Positions 1 to 10,165 of a stretch of 64,000 nucleotides of DNA are shown here, one piece after another. The position numbers and the translations under genes are program-made. How positions within the stretch are numbered: position 1 is the first letter of the stretch; every line of letters starts with the position of its first letter. The notes beneath the pieces are model-generated. The model worked only from the letters and a program-made list of their open reading frames with translations, had not been told where the DNA came from and did no database searches. This stretch comes from Paenibacillus sp. D2_2 (GTDB lineage: Bacteria > Bacillota > Bacilli > Paenibacillales > Paenibacillaceae), in NCBI RefSeq assembly GCF_031199965.1, contig NZ_CP133605.1, positions 2,450,501 through 2,514,500 of the forward strand, read 5' to 3'.

Positions 1-1
1 C

Positions 2-750
2 GGTATCATCCAAGCCTGGGGACTTGAGGATGATCCGGAGAATGGAGGGCGGATGATCATCGACTGTCTACTGAATCTCCCGCTTCTGTTCTGGGCGTAC
101 GAGCAGACTCATGATCAGAGATATTATGATGTTGCCATGCAACATGCGTTGATTAGTGAGAAATTCCTCGTTCGTGGGGATGGCTCGTCCTACCATACTT
201 TTTATTTCGATAGAGCTAACGGTAATGCGATTCGCGGTGGCACACATCAAGGCTATCAGGACGGTTCAACATGGACACGCGGCCAGGCCTGGGGAATTTA
301 CGGCTTCGCTCTGGCTTATCGTTATACGAAGCATGAGGCTTTCTTGGATACTTCGAAGCGTCTTGCGAAATACTTTATCGAGCATATGCCAGAGGATGAC
401 GTTGTGTATTGGGATTTTGATGTACCAGTTGAAGAGGGAACGCCGCGTGACAGCTCAGCTTCGGCGATCACAGCATGCGGACTGTTAGAGTTGTTGGAAT
501 TGACTGCCGATGAAGGTGATAACTCCAGCCGTCAATTGTTCGAGGAAGCTCTGGATCGCACAATGAGATCGCTGGTAGAGAGATATGCGACTATGAATCT
601 TCCGGATGCGGAAGGATTATTGAAGCATGGCTCCTATCATGTTCGAGGGGACCGTGCACCGGATGACTACATGATCTGGGGGACTACTTCTATTTGGAAG
701 CCTTGGTGCGGATAGAGAAGGGGATTAAGGGTTACTGGTATGTAAAATAA
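2..750 (+). CDS. GH88 unsaturated glucuronyl hydrolase, 3' part, frameshifted
   Basis: The frame is open from base 2, so the 5' part of the gene lies outside the window. The reading gives a GH88 family core: MIIDCLLNLPLLFWA (the family's catalytic Asp sits in the IIDCLLNL stretch) and GYQDGSTWTRGQAWGIYGF. GH88 enzymes remove the unsaturated uronic acid left at the non-reducing end by polysaccharide lyases, by hydration, in the cytoplasm. The frame closes early at 715, but with one G added to the G run at 678-682 it continues as GDYFYLEALVRIEKGIKGYWYVK to a stop at 750, which is the expected family C-terminus. A convergent sulfatase follows, which suits breakdown of a sulfated, uronate-containing glycan. 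Family call is firm; substrate is inferred. Confidence 0.85.
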
Positions 751-756
751 ATCTGG

Positions 757-795
757 GTCCGGTTCGGGAATGTCATCCCGAGACCGGACTTTTTT
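757..795 (+). terminator. Rho-independent terminator after the GH88 gene
   Basis: GTCCGGTTCGGGA pairs with TCCCGAGACCGGAC over a short loop and is followed by six T residues. It lies 7 bases after the restored GH88 stop, which supports 750 as the true gene end. Confidence 0.85.
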
Positions 796-819
796 AATTA
801 TATAGAGAATTCGTGAGTA

Positions 820-2595
820 TCAAGTTATCCCAGACTGGGACGGATAGAGGCGTTTCAGTTTGCGTTGTTCATCCAGAAGCTGCATCATGGTTTGCTGGAT
901 GCTCCTGCCGTAAGTCGTTGCAAAAGCAGGATGCGCCAGATTCTTCGCTTCTAACGGATCTAGGGTGAGATTGTATAGTTCATATTCATCCTGCTCCGGA
1001 ACGGTTTTGACATGTAGGCTGCATTTCGAGGGAGAATCTTCGGTCAAATTATCGGTTATCTGTGAAGTCAAGATCACATCCCTTACCCCTGGCTCGCTCC
1101 AGAACTGGACATTATCAAAATAGCGGGACAATTTCCAAAGCTCTTTCACACCATTATTCTCTAATGCCATTATCACGGTTTCGATATGATTCGGCTGTAC
1201 AACAGCGGGATAAGGCATGCCTAACGGATTGATCTGTCGCAGGCCTCGTGTCACGTCATCATCGGTCATGAAGTAGAGTGGCTCATCAGCGATGATGTTG
1301 GCGTTCTGATTCAACATGGGCGGTGCCAGATTGCGTCCTACCAGCGGTTTTGCTTCACTGAATCTGTCCTGCAGGCGACGTTGTATCTCAGGAACATCAG
1401 CGCCGATGAGGCCTAGCATGGTAGGTAGAAGATCAACGTGACTAGTGAGGGTGTGGGTATCTTGACCATGTGGGAACAGATGTCTGTTATGAATCAGCAG
1501 AGGGACGTGTAGAAATTCTTCATAGGCACAGTACCATTTTTGATAGAGATGTCCATGGGAGCCTAGCAAATCCCCGTGATCAGAGGTGAAAATAACGATC
1601 GTATTGTCATAGAAGGAGGAACGGATCAGAGCTTCAAGTACTTTTTGCATTTGTTGATCAGCGTTCTTCTGCAGTTGGTAATACAGTCTTCGATAGAATG
1701 ATTGGTTGGTGATGGGTTGCAGGGCTCTAGGGTAAATATCACGATAGCTTGCTTGGCAGCGTGGCTTGGTATTCAACGGCTCATGATTGGTTGGTGAGGG
1801 CGTGACTTCCGGTATGGTCCCCTCTACCGCAAAGTGGAACATAGGTAAATGTGCAGTAATAGCGCCGTATAATACGATATCATGCGGGTTCACGAACGAG
1901 GTTACAATCAACCAAGGTGGAGGATTCTCGTCATTAATCTTCTGTTGATCCAAGGACTCGATTAACTGAACTGTTTCCGCTGCGTAGACAACATCACGGC
2001 CGCTAATTCCATTTGACGCAGAAGAACCTGAGTTCCGGGGATTTTTGCCATGCGGCTCAGGACCAATCCAACCATGAAAGCCGAAATCGTTCAGGCGCTC
2101 CGCTCGGGCATATAATTGTGCCAATTGCGGATCGGGCACCCCGATTTTAGTGTCGTAGCTAGGCAGACTATTAAGGGTTCCGGGCACAATAATATCCTCA
2201 TCGGACACATGCCATTTCCCCTTGTAGAAAGTCTGATACCCTGCCTCGCGAAAATAATCTCCCATCGTTGGCACCGTATTCCGATCCAACCAGAACATAT
2301 CCGCATCGAAAGCACTCTTGGCTACTCCATTCGTCTGTGTAACCCCATGTAGAGAGGGATAGTGCCCGGTCATTATCGTCGCACGACTAGGGCTGCATGC
2401 GGAGCTTCCAATATAATGGCGATGGAACTCAAGACTATGTTGTTTTAAAAATTGCTGGGCCAGCAGGTTTTGTCTCCTCCATTCTTGAATTTCCGGATTC
2501 TCGTAAGGGGGAGGGTAGCGTTCTTCGTCTACCAGCAGAATTAGAATATTTGGCTTGTTTAATCGGCGTTCGGACCAAGTTAAGGGATCGCTCAT
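820..2595 (-). CDS. Type I sulfatase (formylglycine-dependent)
   Basis: A hydrolase for sulfate esters. The signature CSPSRATIMTG begins about residue 67 and has the C-x-P-S-R core whose Cys is converted to formylglycine; FTSDHGDLLGSHGH near residue 340 supplies the Asp-His metal site, and the N-terminal ILLVDEERYP replaces the usual Asp-Asp metal pair with Asp-Glu. Length (591 aa) is normal for the family. A TTG at 2610 and ATG at 2604 are possible starts, but GGAG sits 9 bases before the ATG at 2595, so that start is preferred. No signal peptide is visible, so it is probably cytoplasmic and acts on imported oligosaccharides. It converges on the GH88 gene. The partner maturase is not in the window. 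Confidence 0.88.
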   Translation of the reverse strand: MSDPLTWSERRLNKPNILILLVDEERYPPPYENPEIQEWRRQNLLAQQFLKQHSLEFHRHYIGSSACSPSRATIMTGHYPSLHGVTQTNGVAKSAFDADMFWLDRNTVPTMGDYFREAGYQTFYKGKWHVSDEDIIVPGTLNSLPSYDTKIGVPDPQLAQLYARAERLNDFGFHGWIGPEPHGKNPRNSGSSASNGISGRDVVYAAETVQLIESLDQQKINDENPPPWLIVTSFVNPHDIVLYGAITAHLPMFHFAVEGTIPEVTPSPTNHEPLNTKPRCQASYRDIYPRALQPITNQSFYRRLYYQLQKNADQQMQKVLEALIRSSFYDNTIVIFTSDHGDLLGSHGHLYQKWYCAYEEFLHVPLLIHNRHLFPHGQDTHTLTSHVDLLPTMLGLIGADVPEIQRRLQDRFSEAKPLVGRNLAPPMLNQNANIIADEPLYFMTDDDVTRGLRQINPLGMPYPAVVQPNHIETVIMALENNGVKELWKLSRYFDNVQFWSEPGVRDVILTSQITDNLTEDSPSKCSLHVKTVPEQDEYELYNLTLDPLEAKNLAHPAFATTYGRSIQQTMMQLLDEQRKLKRLYPSQSGIT

Positions 2596-2771
2596 ATCGA
2601 ACATCTCCAAATCAATATTGAAAAGCGGAAGTGTCTTTTGAAGGTGCAGCTGATATTAGATTATGATCATTATGATTTCAGCATTACAAGGTATCTCATA
2701 CCTGGTGCCGCATGTTACAATATATGGAATCAAACTAAAAGAATCGTGATCATGATTTAAGGAGGACCCCT

Positions 2772-3320
2772 ATGCTGGAGAAGAGATTAATTCAGTTCTT
2801 AAGTGAAGACAATCAGATCATGAATGATCTGAAGCTAGTACGGCAACTAGACTTGCCTCAGAGCTATATCGCAGCTGGATACATTCGGAATTATGTCTGG
2901 GATCGTCTGCATGGATACGGAAACCGTCGAACTTACGGTGACATTGACGTAATTTATTATGATCCACAAGATATATCAGAGGAACGGGATCGGCTGTTAG
3001 AGGATGAACTGAAGCGTAGTACCGGCAACGATAAGTGGTCGGTGAAGAATCAAGCAAGAATGCATATCCGTAATGAAGCCAGTCCTTATCTTTCTACGTT
3101 GGATGCATTAAAGCGCTGGCCTGAGACGGCCACGGCTGTTGGAGCAATGCTTGACCAGACGGATCAATTTCTGGTTTGTGCACCGCATGGACTGGAGGAT
3201 CTATTCAAAATGGTAGTGAGAAGAAGTCCGTTCTTTTCGGATCAGGCTTATTATCTGGAAAGGGTCGGAAAGAAAGAGTGGGATAGATTGTGGCCGCTGC
3301 TGACCATAGTGGAGGAATAG
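2772..3320 (+). CDS. Nucleotidyltransferase family protein (NTP_transf_6/DUF925 type)
   Basis: 182 aa. The N-terminal AAGYIRNYVWDRLHG followed by YGDIDVIYYD (about residues 34-64) is the nucleotidyltransferase-fold signature of this family, with the Asp-x-Asp metal pair in GDIDV. The C-terminal half has the conserved PHGLEDLF and LERVGKKEW stretches. A strong AAGGAGG site precedes the ATG. Members are widespread but biochemically uncharacterised, so the transferred nucleotide and acceptor are unknown. It is divergent from the sulfatase across a 176-base gap and stands alone. Confidence 0.8.
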   Translation: MLEKRLIQFLSEDNQIMNDLKLVRQLDLPQSYIAAGYIRNYVWDRLHGYGNRRTYGDIDVIYYDPQDISEERDRLLEDELKRSTGNDKWSVKNQARMHIRNEASPYLSTLDALKRWPETATAVGAMLDQTDQFLVCAPHGLEDLFKMVVRRSPFFSDQAYYLERVGKKEWDRLWPLLTIVEE

Positions 3321-3376
3321 CATTCGGTGGCAATATTCTTCCTAAGAAAAAAATTAATTAATAGGAGCTAATCTAT

Positions 3377-4258
3377 ATGCGCAGGTACAAATCCGTATCA
3401 GGTCGTGAACTCATCTATCATTCTTATGAGAAGCTATTAGAAGACTGGAGCGTCGATTATGTGGAGCGAGACATCATGACCTCGTACGGAAGCACCCATG
3501 TGGTGACCGCCGGCGCTATGGAGAATCCACCGCTATTATTACTTCATGGAACTGCGGACAATGCGGCGATGATGTGGATCTACAATGTCCAGCGTCTATC
3601 TGAGCGATTCTTCGTTATAGCGGTTGACGCAATAGGGGGATCCGGGAAGAGCGAGCCTAATATAGATTACTATGTAAAATTCGATCAAACTGTCTGGCTG
3701 GATGAAGTACTAGATGGACTTAGCATCGAATGGTTATATGTTGCAGGAGTCTCGTATGGGGCTTATTTAGCCTATCATTATGCCATTATGAGACCGGATA
3801 GGGTCATCAAGATCATATGCATGGCCGGTGGAATCGCAGCTAGCCAGGCTGAAGTGATGGGCAAGATGATGAAAGCCTTCCTACCGGAGGCGCTGTTTCC
3901 AAGTGAGGGTAGCTGCAAAAGACTGTTAAGGAAGTTGTCTGGTCCCAATTATAAGGTATTTGAGAGCAATACGGAGTTGATGAAGCATTGGTATTACTTG
4001 CTTAAGTATTTCAATAACAAGTCTATGGTACAGCACAAGCTGACAATATTTAACGATGAGCAAATCTCCAGTATCCGGGACAAGTCGCGCTTCTTAATTG
4101 GTGATCAAGATATGCTCAGCAATTATCCCAAATCGATTCAAAGGCTAGAATCGCATGGTTTAAATTATAGAATTGTGCGTCATGCCGGACATGCTATTAA
4201 TCATGAGCAAGCAGAAGAGATAGATTCAGAAATCATCAAGTTCTTTATTGGCCCTTAA
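3377..4258 (+). CDS. Alpha/beta hydrolase
   Basis: 293 aa alpha/beta hydrolase. LLLLHGTADNAAMMW gives the HG oxyanion region, GVSYG the nucleophile elbow with Ser near residue 133, LIGDQDML the acid Asp region and HAGHAINHE the catalytic His. The protein has no signal peptide. The ATG has AGGAG eight bases upstream. Closest in style to proline iminopeptidase/haloperoxidase-like hydrolases, but no substrate can be read from the sequence. A similar hydrolase occurs at 50742. Confidence 0.8.
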   Translation: MRRYKSVSGRELIYHSYEKLLEDWSVDYVERDIMTSYGSTHVVTAGAMENPPLLLLHGTADNAAMMWIYNVQRLSERFFVIAVDAIGGSGKSEPNIDYYVKFDQTVWLDEVLDGLSIEWLYVAGVSYGAYLAYHYAIMRPDRVIKIICMAGGIAASQAEVMGKMMKAFLPEALFPSEGSCKRLLRKLSGPNYKVFESNTELMKHWYYLLKYFNNKSMVQHKLTIFNDEQISSIRDKSRFLIGDQDMLSNYPKSIQRLESHGLNYRIVRHAGHAINHEQAEEIDSEIIKFFIGP

Positions 4259-4390
4259 TGTTGTCTGGAAGCAAGATGAATTGTAAGAGGAGAAACAATC
4301 TACCGATTATTGTTGATTCTATTTTTGAGGTGGAGTAATCTCGATGGAGCCGTCGGTGAAGTTTCTAAATATAGATGGGAGATCAGAGTG

Positions 4391-4883
4391 ATGCAGTATT
4401 CAATCAGACCAATTACGGACGAGGATATACCTTTTTTATGGGAAACTTTGTACGAGTCTTTATATGTAATTGAAGGGCAGGAGCCGTTCGAAAAAGATAT
4501 TATCCTTGATCCTCACATCTCCAAGTATGTAGAAGGCTGGGGCGGGAAGGAGATATAGGTTTTATTGCAGTTGATTATTCAAGTACGCCCGTAGGGTCGA
4601 TTACCGCCCGTTATTTTAATGAAGAGAACAAAGGATTTGGGTATGTAGACCATGATGTTCCTGAGCTTGGAATGGCGTTATTGAAGACGTATCGGGGCAT
4701 GGAATTGGTACGGCACTAATGTATAAATTGTTTGAAGCGCTCAGAGAAAAGGATGTAAGCAGAATATCGCTAAGTGTAGATCCAGGTAATATATCGGCTA
4801 TGAAATTATATAAGAGATTCGGGTTTGAAGAGGTTGGTATGGTGGGTACGTCGGTAACCATGGTAGCTGAGGTACATACTTGA
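4391..4883 (+). CDS. GNAT N-acetyltransferase, two frameshifts
   Basis: Starts MQYSIRPITDEDIPFLWETLYESL with GGGAG nine bases before the ATG. The frame breaks near 4545 (WGGKEI stop) and again near 4675. Adding one G at each place gives a continuous protein: WGREGDIGFIAVDYSS, then PELGMGVIEDVSGHGIGTALM, which is the acetyl-CoA binding motif A (Q/R-x-x-G-x-G/A), then DPGNISAMKLYKRFGFEEVGM (motif B). Restored length is about 165 aa, normal for the family. Either a decayed acetyltransferase or two base-calling losses in G runs; the reading is too clean in all three parts to be old decay. Substrate unknown. Confidence 0.75.
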
Positions 4884-4989
4884 GCACATGAAGGAATAGT
4901 TGTTTATATTTATTCTATTCCTCGCTTTCCTACTGCAGTTGGTTGAAAATGGTTACATAATGATCAATGACCATATGAGGAGTGAAGGA

Positions 4990-5966
4990 ATGAACTTTAC
5001 AGTTCAAAAATGCAAACCCCGGATGATTATTCCGAGGTTGCCAATTTGCTGAATTATATACTCTCTGAGGAGATTCATGCGGATAATTTGGCTATAGAGG
5101 ATTCCAAGATCCCCGCTGTAGGTTCGTTGGGGAAGAATGAATCAGGACTACTGACTGGTTATGACCGTATGCGGATCGTAGCTGTGGATGAGAAGGGAGT
5201 CATCGTTGGCTATGGCATATCCTGGAGAGCACCATGGACAGCGGCAGGAGAGCTGAACCATGCACTTATTGTGAATCCGCATTATAGGAATCAAGGGATT
5301 GGCGCAGCATTGTACAAAAAGTTGGAACAGTGGGCTTACGATATTGGCGCCAGTAAGCTGAATTATGAGGTACACGATGATCAGGACAGCTCTTTAGCTT
5401 TTGCCCGAGAGCACGGCTATGAACAAGAGAGACATAATTTCGAATCTGTCCTGGAACTGAACTCATTTGACGGGAGGATGTCTGAGTATATTAATCTCAG
5501 TTATCCAATTCTACCGCTCACAGAAATCGATGATCCTGACCGTGAACATAGGCTGTACGAGCTGTATAAAGAGACGGCGCAGGATATACCTGGCTTCAGT
5601 GGAGATTATTTTGATTTTCACGAATGGAGAAAATGGACCCTCGAATTGCCGGAATCAAAGCTTGAAAATGTTCTTGTAGCTCTGGATGGGAATAAATTCA
5701 TCGGAGTCACTCATTTACTACACTTTGAGACTACGCAAAGTATGTATAATGAGTATACAGGTGTCCGACGAGATTACCGTGGCCAAAAGATAGGGTTATC
5801 ACTAAAACTGAAAGCTATTGAGCTTGCTGTGAGTAAGAAAATAGAATACATGCGCACCAATAACGATTCATTGAATATTCCGATGCTAACGATTAATCGC
5901 GATCGTCTTCAATTCGTTGCTGTACCGGGCCGCTATAAAATGGTTAAGTTGATGCAGCAGGTATGA
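4990..5966 (+). CDS. Tandem-GNAT acetyltransferase, probable N-terminal frameshift
   Basis: About 325 aa with two GNAT domains. The first has the acetyl-CoA motif VNPHYRNQGIGAALYKKL; the second has TGVRRDYRGQKIGLSLKLKAIEL and ends TINRDRLQFVAVPGRYKMVK, typical of the mycothiol-synthase-like tandem family. An in-frame ATG occurs at 5010, but the better start is the ATG at 4990, with AGGAG seven bases upstream, reading MNFTVQKC then TPDDYSEV after one base is restored in the A/C run near 5014-5018. The second motif A is somewhat degenerate, as usual when one domain is structural. Target unknown. Confidence 0.75.
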
Positions 5967-6004
5967 CGTCATTTTAGTGGAAGTAATATACGAATGGATT
6001 TGAA

Positions 6005-6029
6005 AAGCTTGCATCTGCAGGCTTTTTTT
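6005..6029 (+). terminator. Terminator after the tandem GNAT gene
   Basis: AAGCTTGCA pairs with TGCAGGCTT (one bulge) over a two-base loop, followed by a run of seven T residues. Confidence 0.7.
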
Positions 6030-6114
6030 AATCTTAATCTATGCTTGTTGTTGCTTTAGGAATCAAGTAGAATGCACCTTATATGAAGCTATGATGCTTA
6101 AGGAGTGGGACTTT

Positions 6115-6738
6115 ATGAAAACTCATATTTATATTGTGAGACACGGACAGACGGAATGGAATGTGAAGCACCGGATGCAGGGACACCAGGACTCGCCATT
6201 AACGGATTTGGGTGTTGAACAGGCTAAATGGCTTGGTGAGGCGCTTCAGAACGAGCCTATCGACGTCATTTATGCGAGTTCAAGCCCAAGAGCAAGTAGA
6301 ACGGCAGAGCTGATCAGAGCGGATAGAGAGATTGATATTTTTGAGACGGATGATTTCAAAGAGATTAATCTGGGTGCTTGGGAGGGAATGACCCAGGATG
6401 AGATAGAAGTTGTTTATCCGGATCAGATGGAGTATTTCTGGAAAGATCCAGGGAGATTTGGCGTATCTGGAAGTGAGACCTATCAGGAGGTATTTAACCG
6501 CGCTCATAAGAAGCTAACGGAAATTGTGCGAGAGCATGAAGGGAAGACCATTCTGATCGCGACGCATACTGTTGTAGTTAAGCTGTTGATGGGTTACTTC
6601 GAAGGTCGGACTCTGCAAAAATTGTGGGATCTTCCATACATTCATCCGGCATGTCTCTGTAAAGTCTCGTACGAAGGAGATTCGTGGGAGATTCAGTTGC
6701 ATGGTGATATAAGCCATTATAAAAATACCGTTCAGTAG
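6115..6738 (+). CDS. Histidine phosphatase family protein (phosphoglycerate-mutase-like)
   Basis: 207 aa. IYIVRHGQTEWN carries the RHG phosphohistidine motif at residues 9-11; SSPRASRTAE supplies the second Arg, FKEINLGAWEGM the Glu region and ATHTVVVKLLMG the second catalytic His. This is the CobC/PhoE-like branch of the family: a phosphatase on small molecules. An upstream ATG at 6091 is in frame, but AAGGAG is spaced correctly only for the ATG at 6115. It is followed 14 bases later by the cyclase gene, possibly co-transcribed. The substrate cannot be told from the sequence. Confidence 0.85.
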   Translation: MKTHIYIVRHGQTEWNVKHRMQGHQDSPLTDLGVEQAKWLGEALQNEPIDVIYASSSPRASRTAELIRADREIDIFETDDFKEINLGAWEGMTQDEIEVVYPDQMEYFWKDPGRFGVSGSETYQEVFNRAHKKLTEIVREHEGKTILIATHTVVVKLLMGYFEGRTLQKLWDLPYIHPACLCKVSYEGDSWEIQLHGDISHYKNTVQ

Positions 6739-6752
6739 TGGGGGGCTAGTAC

Positions 6753-7381
6753 ATGCTCATCGATCTTACTCATTTAATACAGGATGGCATGCCCGTGTAT
6801 CCTGGGGATCAGGAAACATCTCTGAGGCAGTCCAAACATATCAAGCAGGATTATTATAACAATCATCAATTGGATATCAATATGCATGCGGGTACTCATA
6901 TAGATGGTCCAATGCATCTCCTGGACATTCAACATTATTTGAGTGAATTTCCGTTAGAACAATTTATAGGTCAAGCTTGTCTACTGGATGTATCGGGCAG
7001 AAGATTATAGAGTATGAGGAGAAATATGAGACGTTAATTAAGCCTCAAGATATTGTCGTTCTCTATACCGGCCATAGTCAATGTTATGGTCAGGAAGAGT
7101 ATTTTATGGAATATCCAATTTTGACTAAGGAATTTGCCGAACTGCTAGTGCGTAAACAGGTCAAAATGATTGGGCTTGATACACCGTCTCCCGATAAGTA
7201 TCCATTCGAGGTACATAAATTGTTGTTTCAGAATAATATTTTGATTCTAGAAAATTTAACAAACGTAGATCGTCTGTTAAATATGAGTCATTTTGAGATA
7301 ATGGCATTACCAATGCTTATTCAGGCTGATTCAGCGATAGCACGAGTTGTTGCCCGTATAGATTTAGAGGCACGGACATAG
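6753..7381 (+). CDS. Cyclase/kynurenine-formamidase-like metal hydrolase, frameshifted
   Basis: Cyclase family (PF04199 type). MHAGTHIDGPMHL near residues 47-59 is the H-x-G-T-H-x-D-x-P-x-H metal motif. The frame stops at 7010, but one missing G in TCGGG near 6993 restores DVSGQKIIEYEEKYE and the rest runs cleanly to 7381, including GLDTPSPDKYPFEVHKLL with the second metal-binding His. Restored length is about 209 aa, normal for the family. Members hydrolyse N-formylkynurenine or related amides and lactones; no tryptophan-catabolism neighbours are present, so the substrate is open. Confidence 0.8.
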
Positions 7382-7396
7382 AGGAGGATGCTACAG

Positions 7397-7885
7397 ATGA
7401 GTTATACTTTTAAAGAAATGACCAGGGAGGCAGCCGTAATCATATCCCAATGGGAATATCCGGCTCCCTATAATTTTTATAATATGGACCCTGATGAAGA
7501 AGGGGTGGCTGAACTGATGAACGGTGATTATTTTTGCGTCACAGATGATGCCAGTTGTCTCGTTGGATTTTTCTGTTTTGGACTCTCAGCCAGAGTGCCA
7601 GGCGGTTATACGGCCGGCCTGTATACGGATGAGCAGCGACTAGACATCGGCCTTGGTATGGATCCCGCTCTCACAGGTCAGGGACTCGGAGGTGTGTTCG
7701 TTCAAGAGGGGCTGCAATGGTTACAAAATCAGCACGGGCAGAGCAAGTTCAGACTTGTAGTAGCCACCTTCAATGAACGAGCTAAGCGTGTTTACGCTGA
7801 GAACGGCTTTGTTCCGAGAGGAACGGTACTATCCAAGATTAATGGAGAAGAAGTTGAATTTTTGTGTATGGAAGCTGATTTATAA
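7397..7885 (+). CDS. GNAT N-acetyltransferase
   Basis: 162 aa. LDIGLGMDPALTGQGLGGVFVQEGLQWL contains motif A (TGQGLGG) and FNERAKRVYAENGFVPRG is motif B. Two ATG codons lie close together; GAGGAGG abuts the first (7388) and is correctly spaced for the second, so 7397 (MSYTFKEM) is taken. The N-terminal YPAPYNFYNMDPDEEG stretch is typical of a small Firmicutes clade of unknown substrate. The preceding gene ends 15 bases upstream. Confidence 0.8.
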   Translation: MSYTFKEMTREAAVIISQWEYPAPYNFYNMDPDEEGVAELMNGDYFCVTDDASCLVGFFCFGLSARVPGGYTAGLYTDEQRLDIGLGMDPALTGQGLGGVFVQEGLQWLQNQHGQSKFRLVVATFNERAKRVYAENGFVPRGTVLSKINGEEVEFLCMEADL

Positions 7886-7950
7886 GCTGCGGACTTTTTC
7901 AACTTCATTATAGAGACAAAAGGTTACTTGTAAATGGGAAGTGTTTAGAA

Positions 7951-9914
7951 ATGATCATGAATAAGACGATTGGGCTGCTGGCGCATGTTGATGCGGGGAA
8001 GACGACTTTTGCCGAGCAGCTTCTCTATCATACGAACAGCATCCGAAGTAAAGGGCGAGTGGATCATCAGGACTCTTTTCTCGACACACATGAACTAGAG
8101 AAGGCACGTGGTATTACGATATTTGCTGACCAAGCGATGATGAATTATGAGGCTTCAAGCTATTGTCTCATCGATACGCCGGGACACGTCGATTTCTCGG
8201 CAGAGATGGAACGATCACTACAAGTGATGGATTACGCCATTGTGATTCTAAGTGCAGTGGAAGGGGTTCAAGGACATACGGAGACGGTCTGGCAGCTTCT
8301 GCGGAAGCATCGTATTCCAACTATATTCTTCGTTAATAAAATGGATCGTACCGGTGCGGATCTTGAAGCTGTTCTGGAGCAAATTCATAGGCAGTTAACC
8401 CCATATGCGGTCAAGGTGAATGGACAACTAAGCATAGCGAATCTGGAGGAGGATCTAGTAGCAGCTGTCGCCGAGCATGATGAACAATTACTGGAGGACT
8501 ATCTTGAGGGCAGCTATGATACAGATAAAGTTCTAACAGTGATGACAAGCACGATGAAGAAGGGTGATCTGTTCCCGGTTATGTCTGGTTCGGCGCTAAT
8601 GGATCAAGGGATAGACGATTTTCTTAATAATCTAGAGATGCTGACCTCTACAACCTATAATCGAAATGCTGCTTTCGCTGCCAGAGTCTATAAAATACGG
8701 CATGAGCTGCAAGGAACATGTCTCTCCTTCCTGAAGATCACGTCTGGTAATTTGAAAGTCCGCGATGAAGTGAGATATATGAACAGTAATGGTGAACAGG
8801 TGCAGGAGAAAGTAACATCTCTTCGTACATATAATGGCGAGAAATATACGATTGTTGAGGAAGCTGAAGCAGGTCAACTGATCGCAGTGACTGGGCTCTC
8901 TTCAGCAGCTGTCGGCGATGGGCTGGGGGAACTGCAACAACGAGCTAAGTATGAACTTGTCCCGGCTCTGAAGTCCAAAGTTCTGTTCGATCCGAAGCTG
9001 TCTGTCCGAGAGGTACAGCGATATTTTCAGATGCTGGGCGATGAGGATCCTTCGTTAAATGTCATTTGGGATGAAGCGCTGCAGGAGCTGTATATCCATG
9101 TGATGGGGGCGATCCAGCTTGAAGTGCTGGAGCAGGTCGTCATGGATCGCTTCAAGCTGAAAGTCACCTTTGGCACGCCGGAGATATTATATAAAGAGAC
9201 GATTGCAGGCGAGGTTTGTGGATGTGGGCATTTTGAACCGTTGGGTCATTATGCGGAAGTTCATTTGAGGATTGAGCCGGGACCGCGGGATAGCGGAGTT
9301 GTATTCCAAAATAAGTGCCATCCCGATCATTTAAGCACAGGTTATCAGAACTTGATCGGTCAGCATGTGCTAGAACGTGAGCATCACGGTCTGTTGACCG
9401 GATCTCCGTTTACGGATGTGGTCGTTACCTTGTTGAATGGACGAGCCCATAATAAGCATACGAGCGGCGGCGATTTTCGTGAAGCAACACACAGAGCGCT
9501 GAGGCAGGGACTGGAGCAAGCTGAGAACATATTGCTGGAACCTTATTACACCTTCAAGATCAAGGTCGATTTAGATTTGATAGGTCGTGTTATGTCAGAT
9601 ATTCGGCAAGCTCATGGTTCATTCGATCCACCTGAGACTCATGGAGATCAAGCATTCATTAACGGAACTGCACCGGTTGCTACGTTTATGAATTATAGTG
9701 CTGAGCTAGCTTCTTTTCGAAGGGGAGGGGATCGCTATCTATGCAACTTGGCGGCTATCAGCCGTGCCATGAGACTGAGAGAGTCATTGAGAGTCGGAGT
9801 TATGATATGAATGCGGATCCGGAGTATACCTCGGCATCTATCTTCTGTGCCAAGGGTCAGGCTTACAGCGTTCCTTGGGATGAAGCGGATAGTCATATGC
9901 ATATTCAAAGATGA
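7951..9914 (+). CDS. Tet(M)-like ribosomal protection GTPase, frameshifted near C-terminus
   Basis: A translation-factor GTPase of the EF-G/Tet(M) type. G1 AHVDAGKTT at residues 11-19, G3 DTPGHVDF near 75, G4 NKMD near 129, then EF-G-like domains II-V. It lacks the longer EF-G insert and matches the 640-650 aa size of ribosome-protection proteins. The frame stops at 9810, but one missing G near 9722-9730 lets it continue GSLSMQLGGYQPCHETERVI ... SIFCAKGQAYSVPWDEADSH to 9914, matching the conserved C-terminal helix region (about 654 aa). Such proteins release tetracycline from the ribosome; many Bacilli carry chromosomal relatives with unproven resistance, so function in resistance is only inferred. 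Confidence 0.8.
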
Positions 9915-10165
9915 TATAGCACTCAGCCTTCCAGTTCATCTGTTCAATAGATGAATACGGTGTGAACGATTTCTACTATGGCGATCTGTAAATCGAGGTA
10001 TAGAATACTGAACAGCTTGTTTTCGTGCTTCTGTACGATATATAATAAACGGGGTATAAATCATGCTTTGGGGTTGAATATATGAACTTGATACTCAATA
10101 AATCGTCACCACCTATCTTTTGCTCTCGATGAATTAAACATAAATAATAATGAGGTGTGAACAAG

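Noticed and set aside
9915..10156. Possible small gene or RNA upstream of yebC
   Set aside because: No open frame with a ribosome site and no convincing stem-loop or paired promoter boxes were found.
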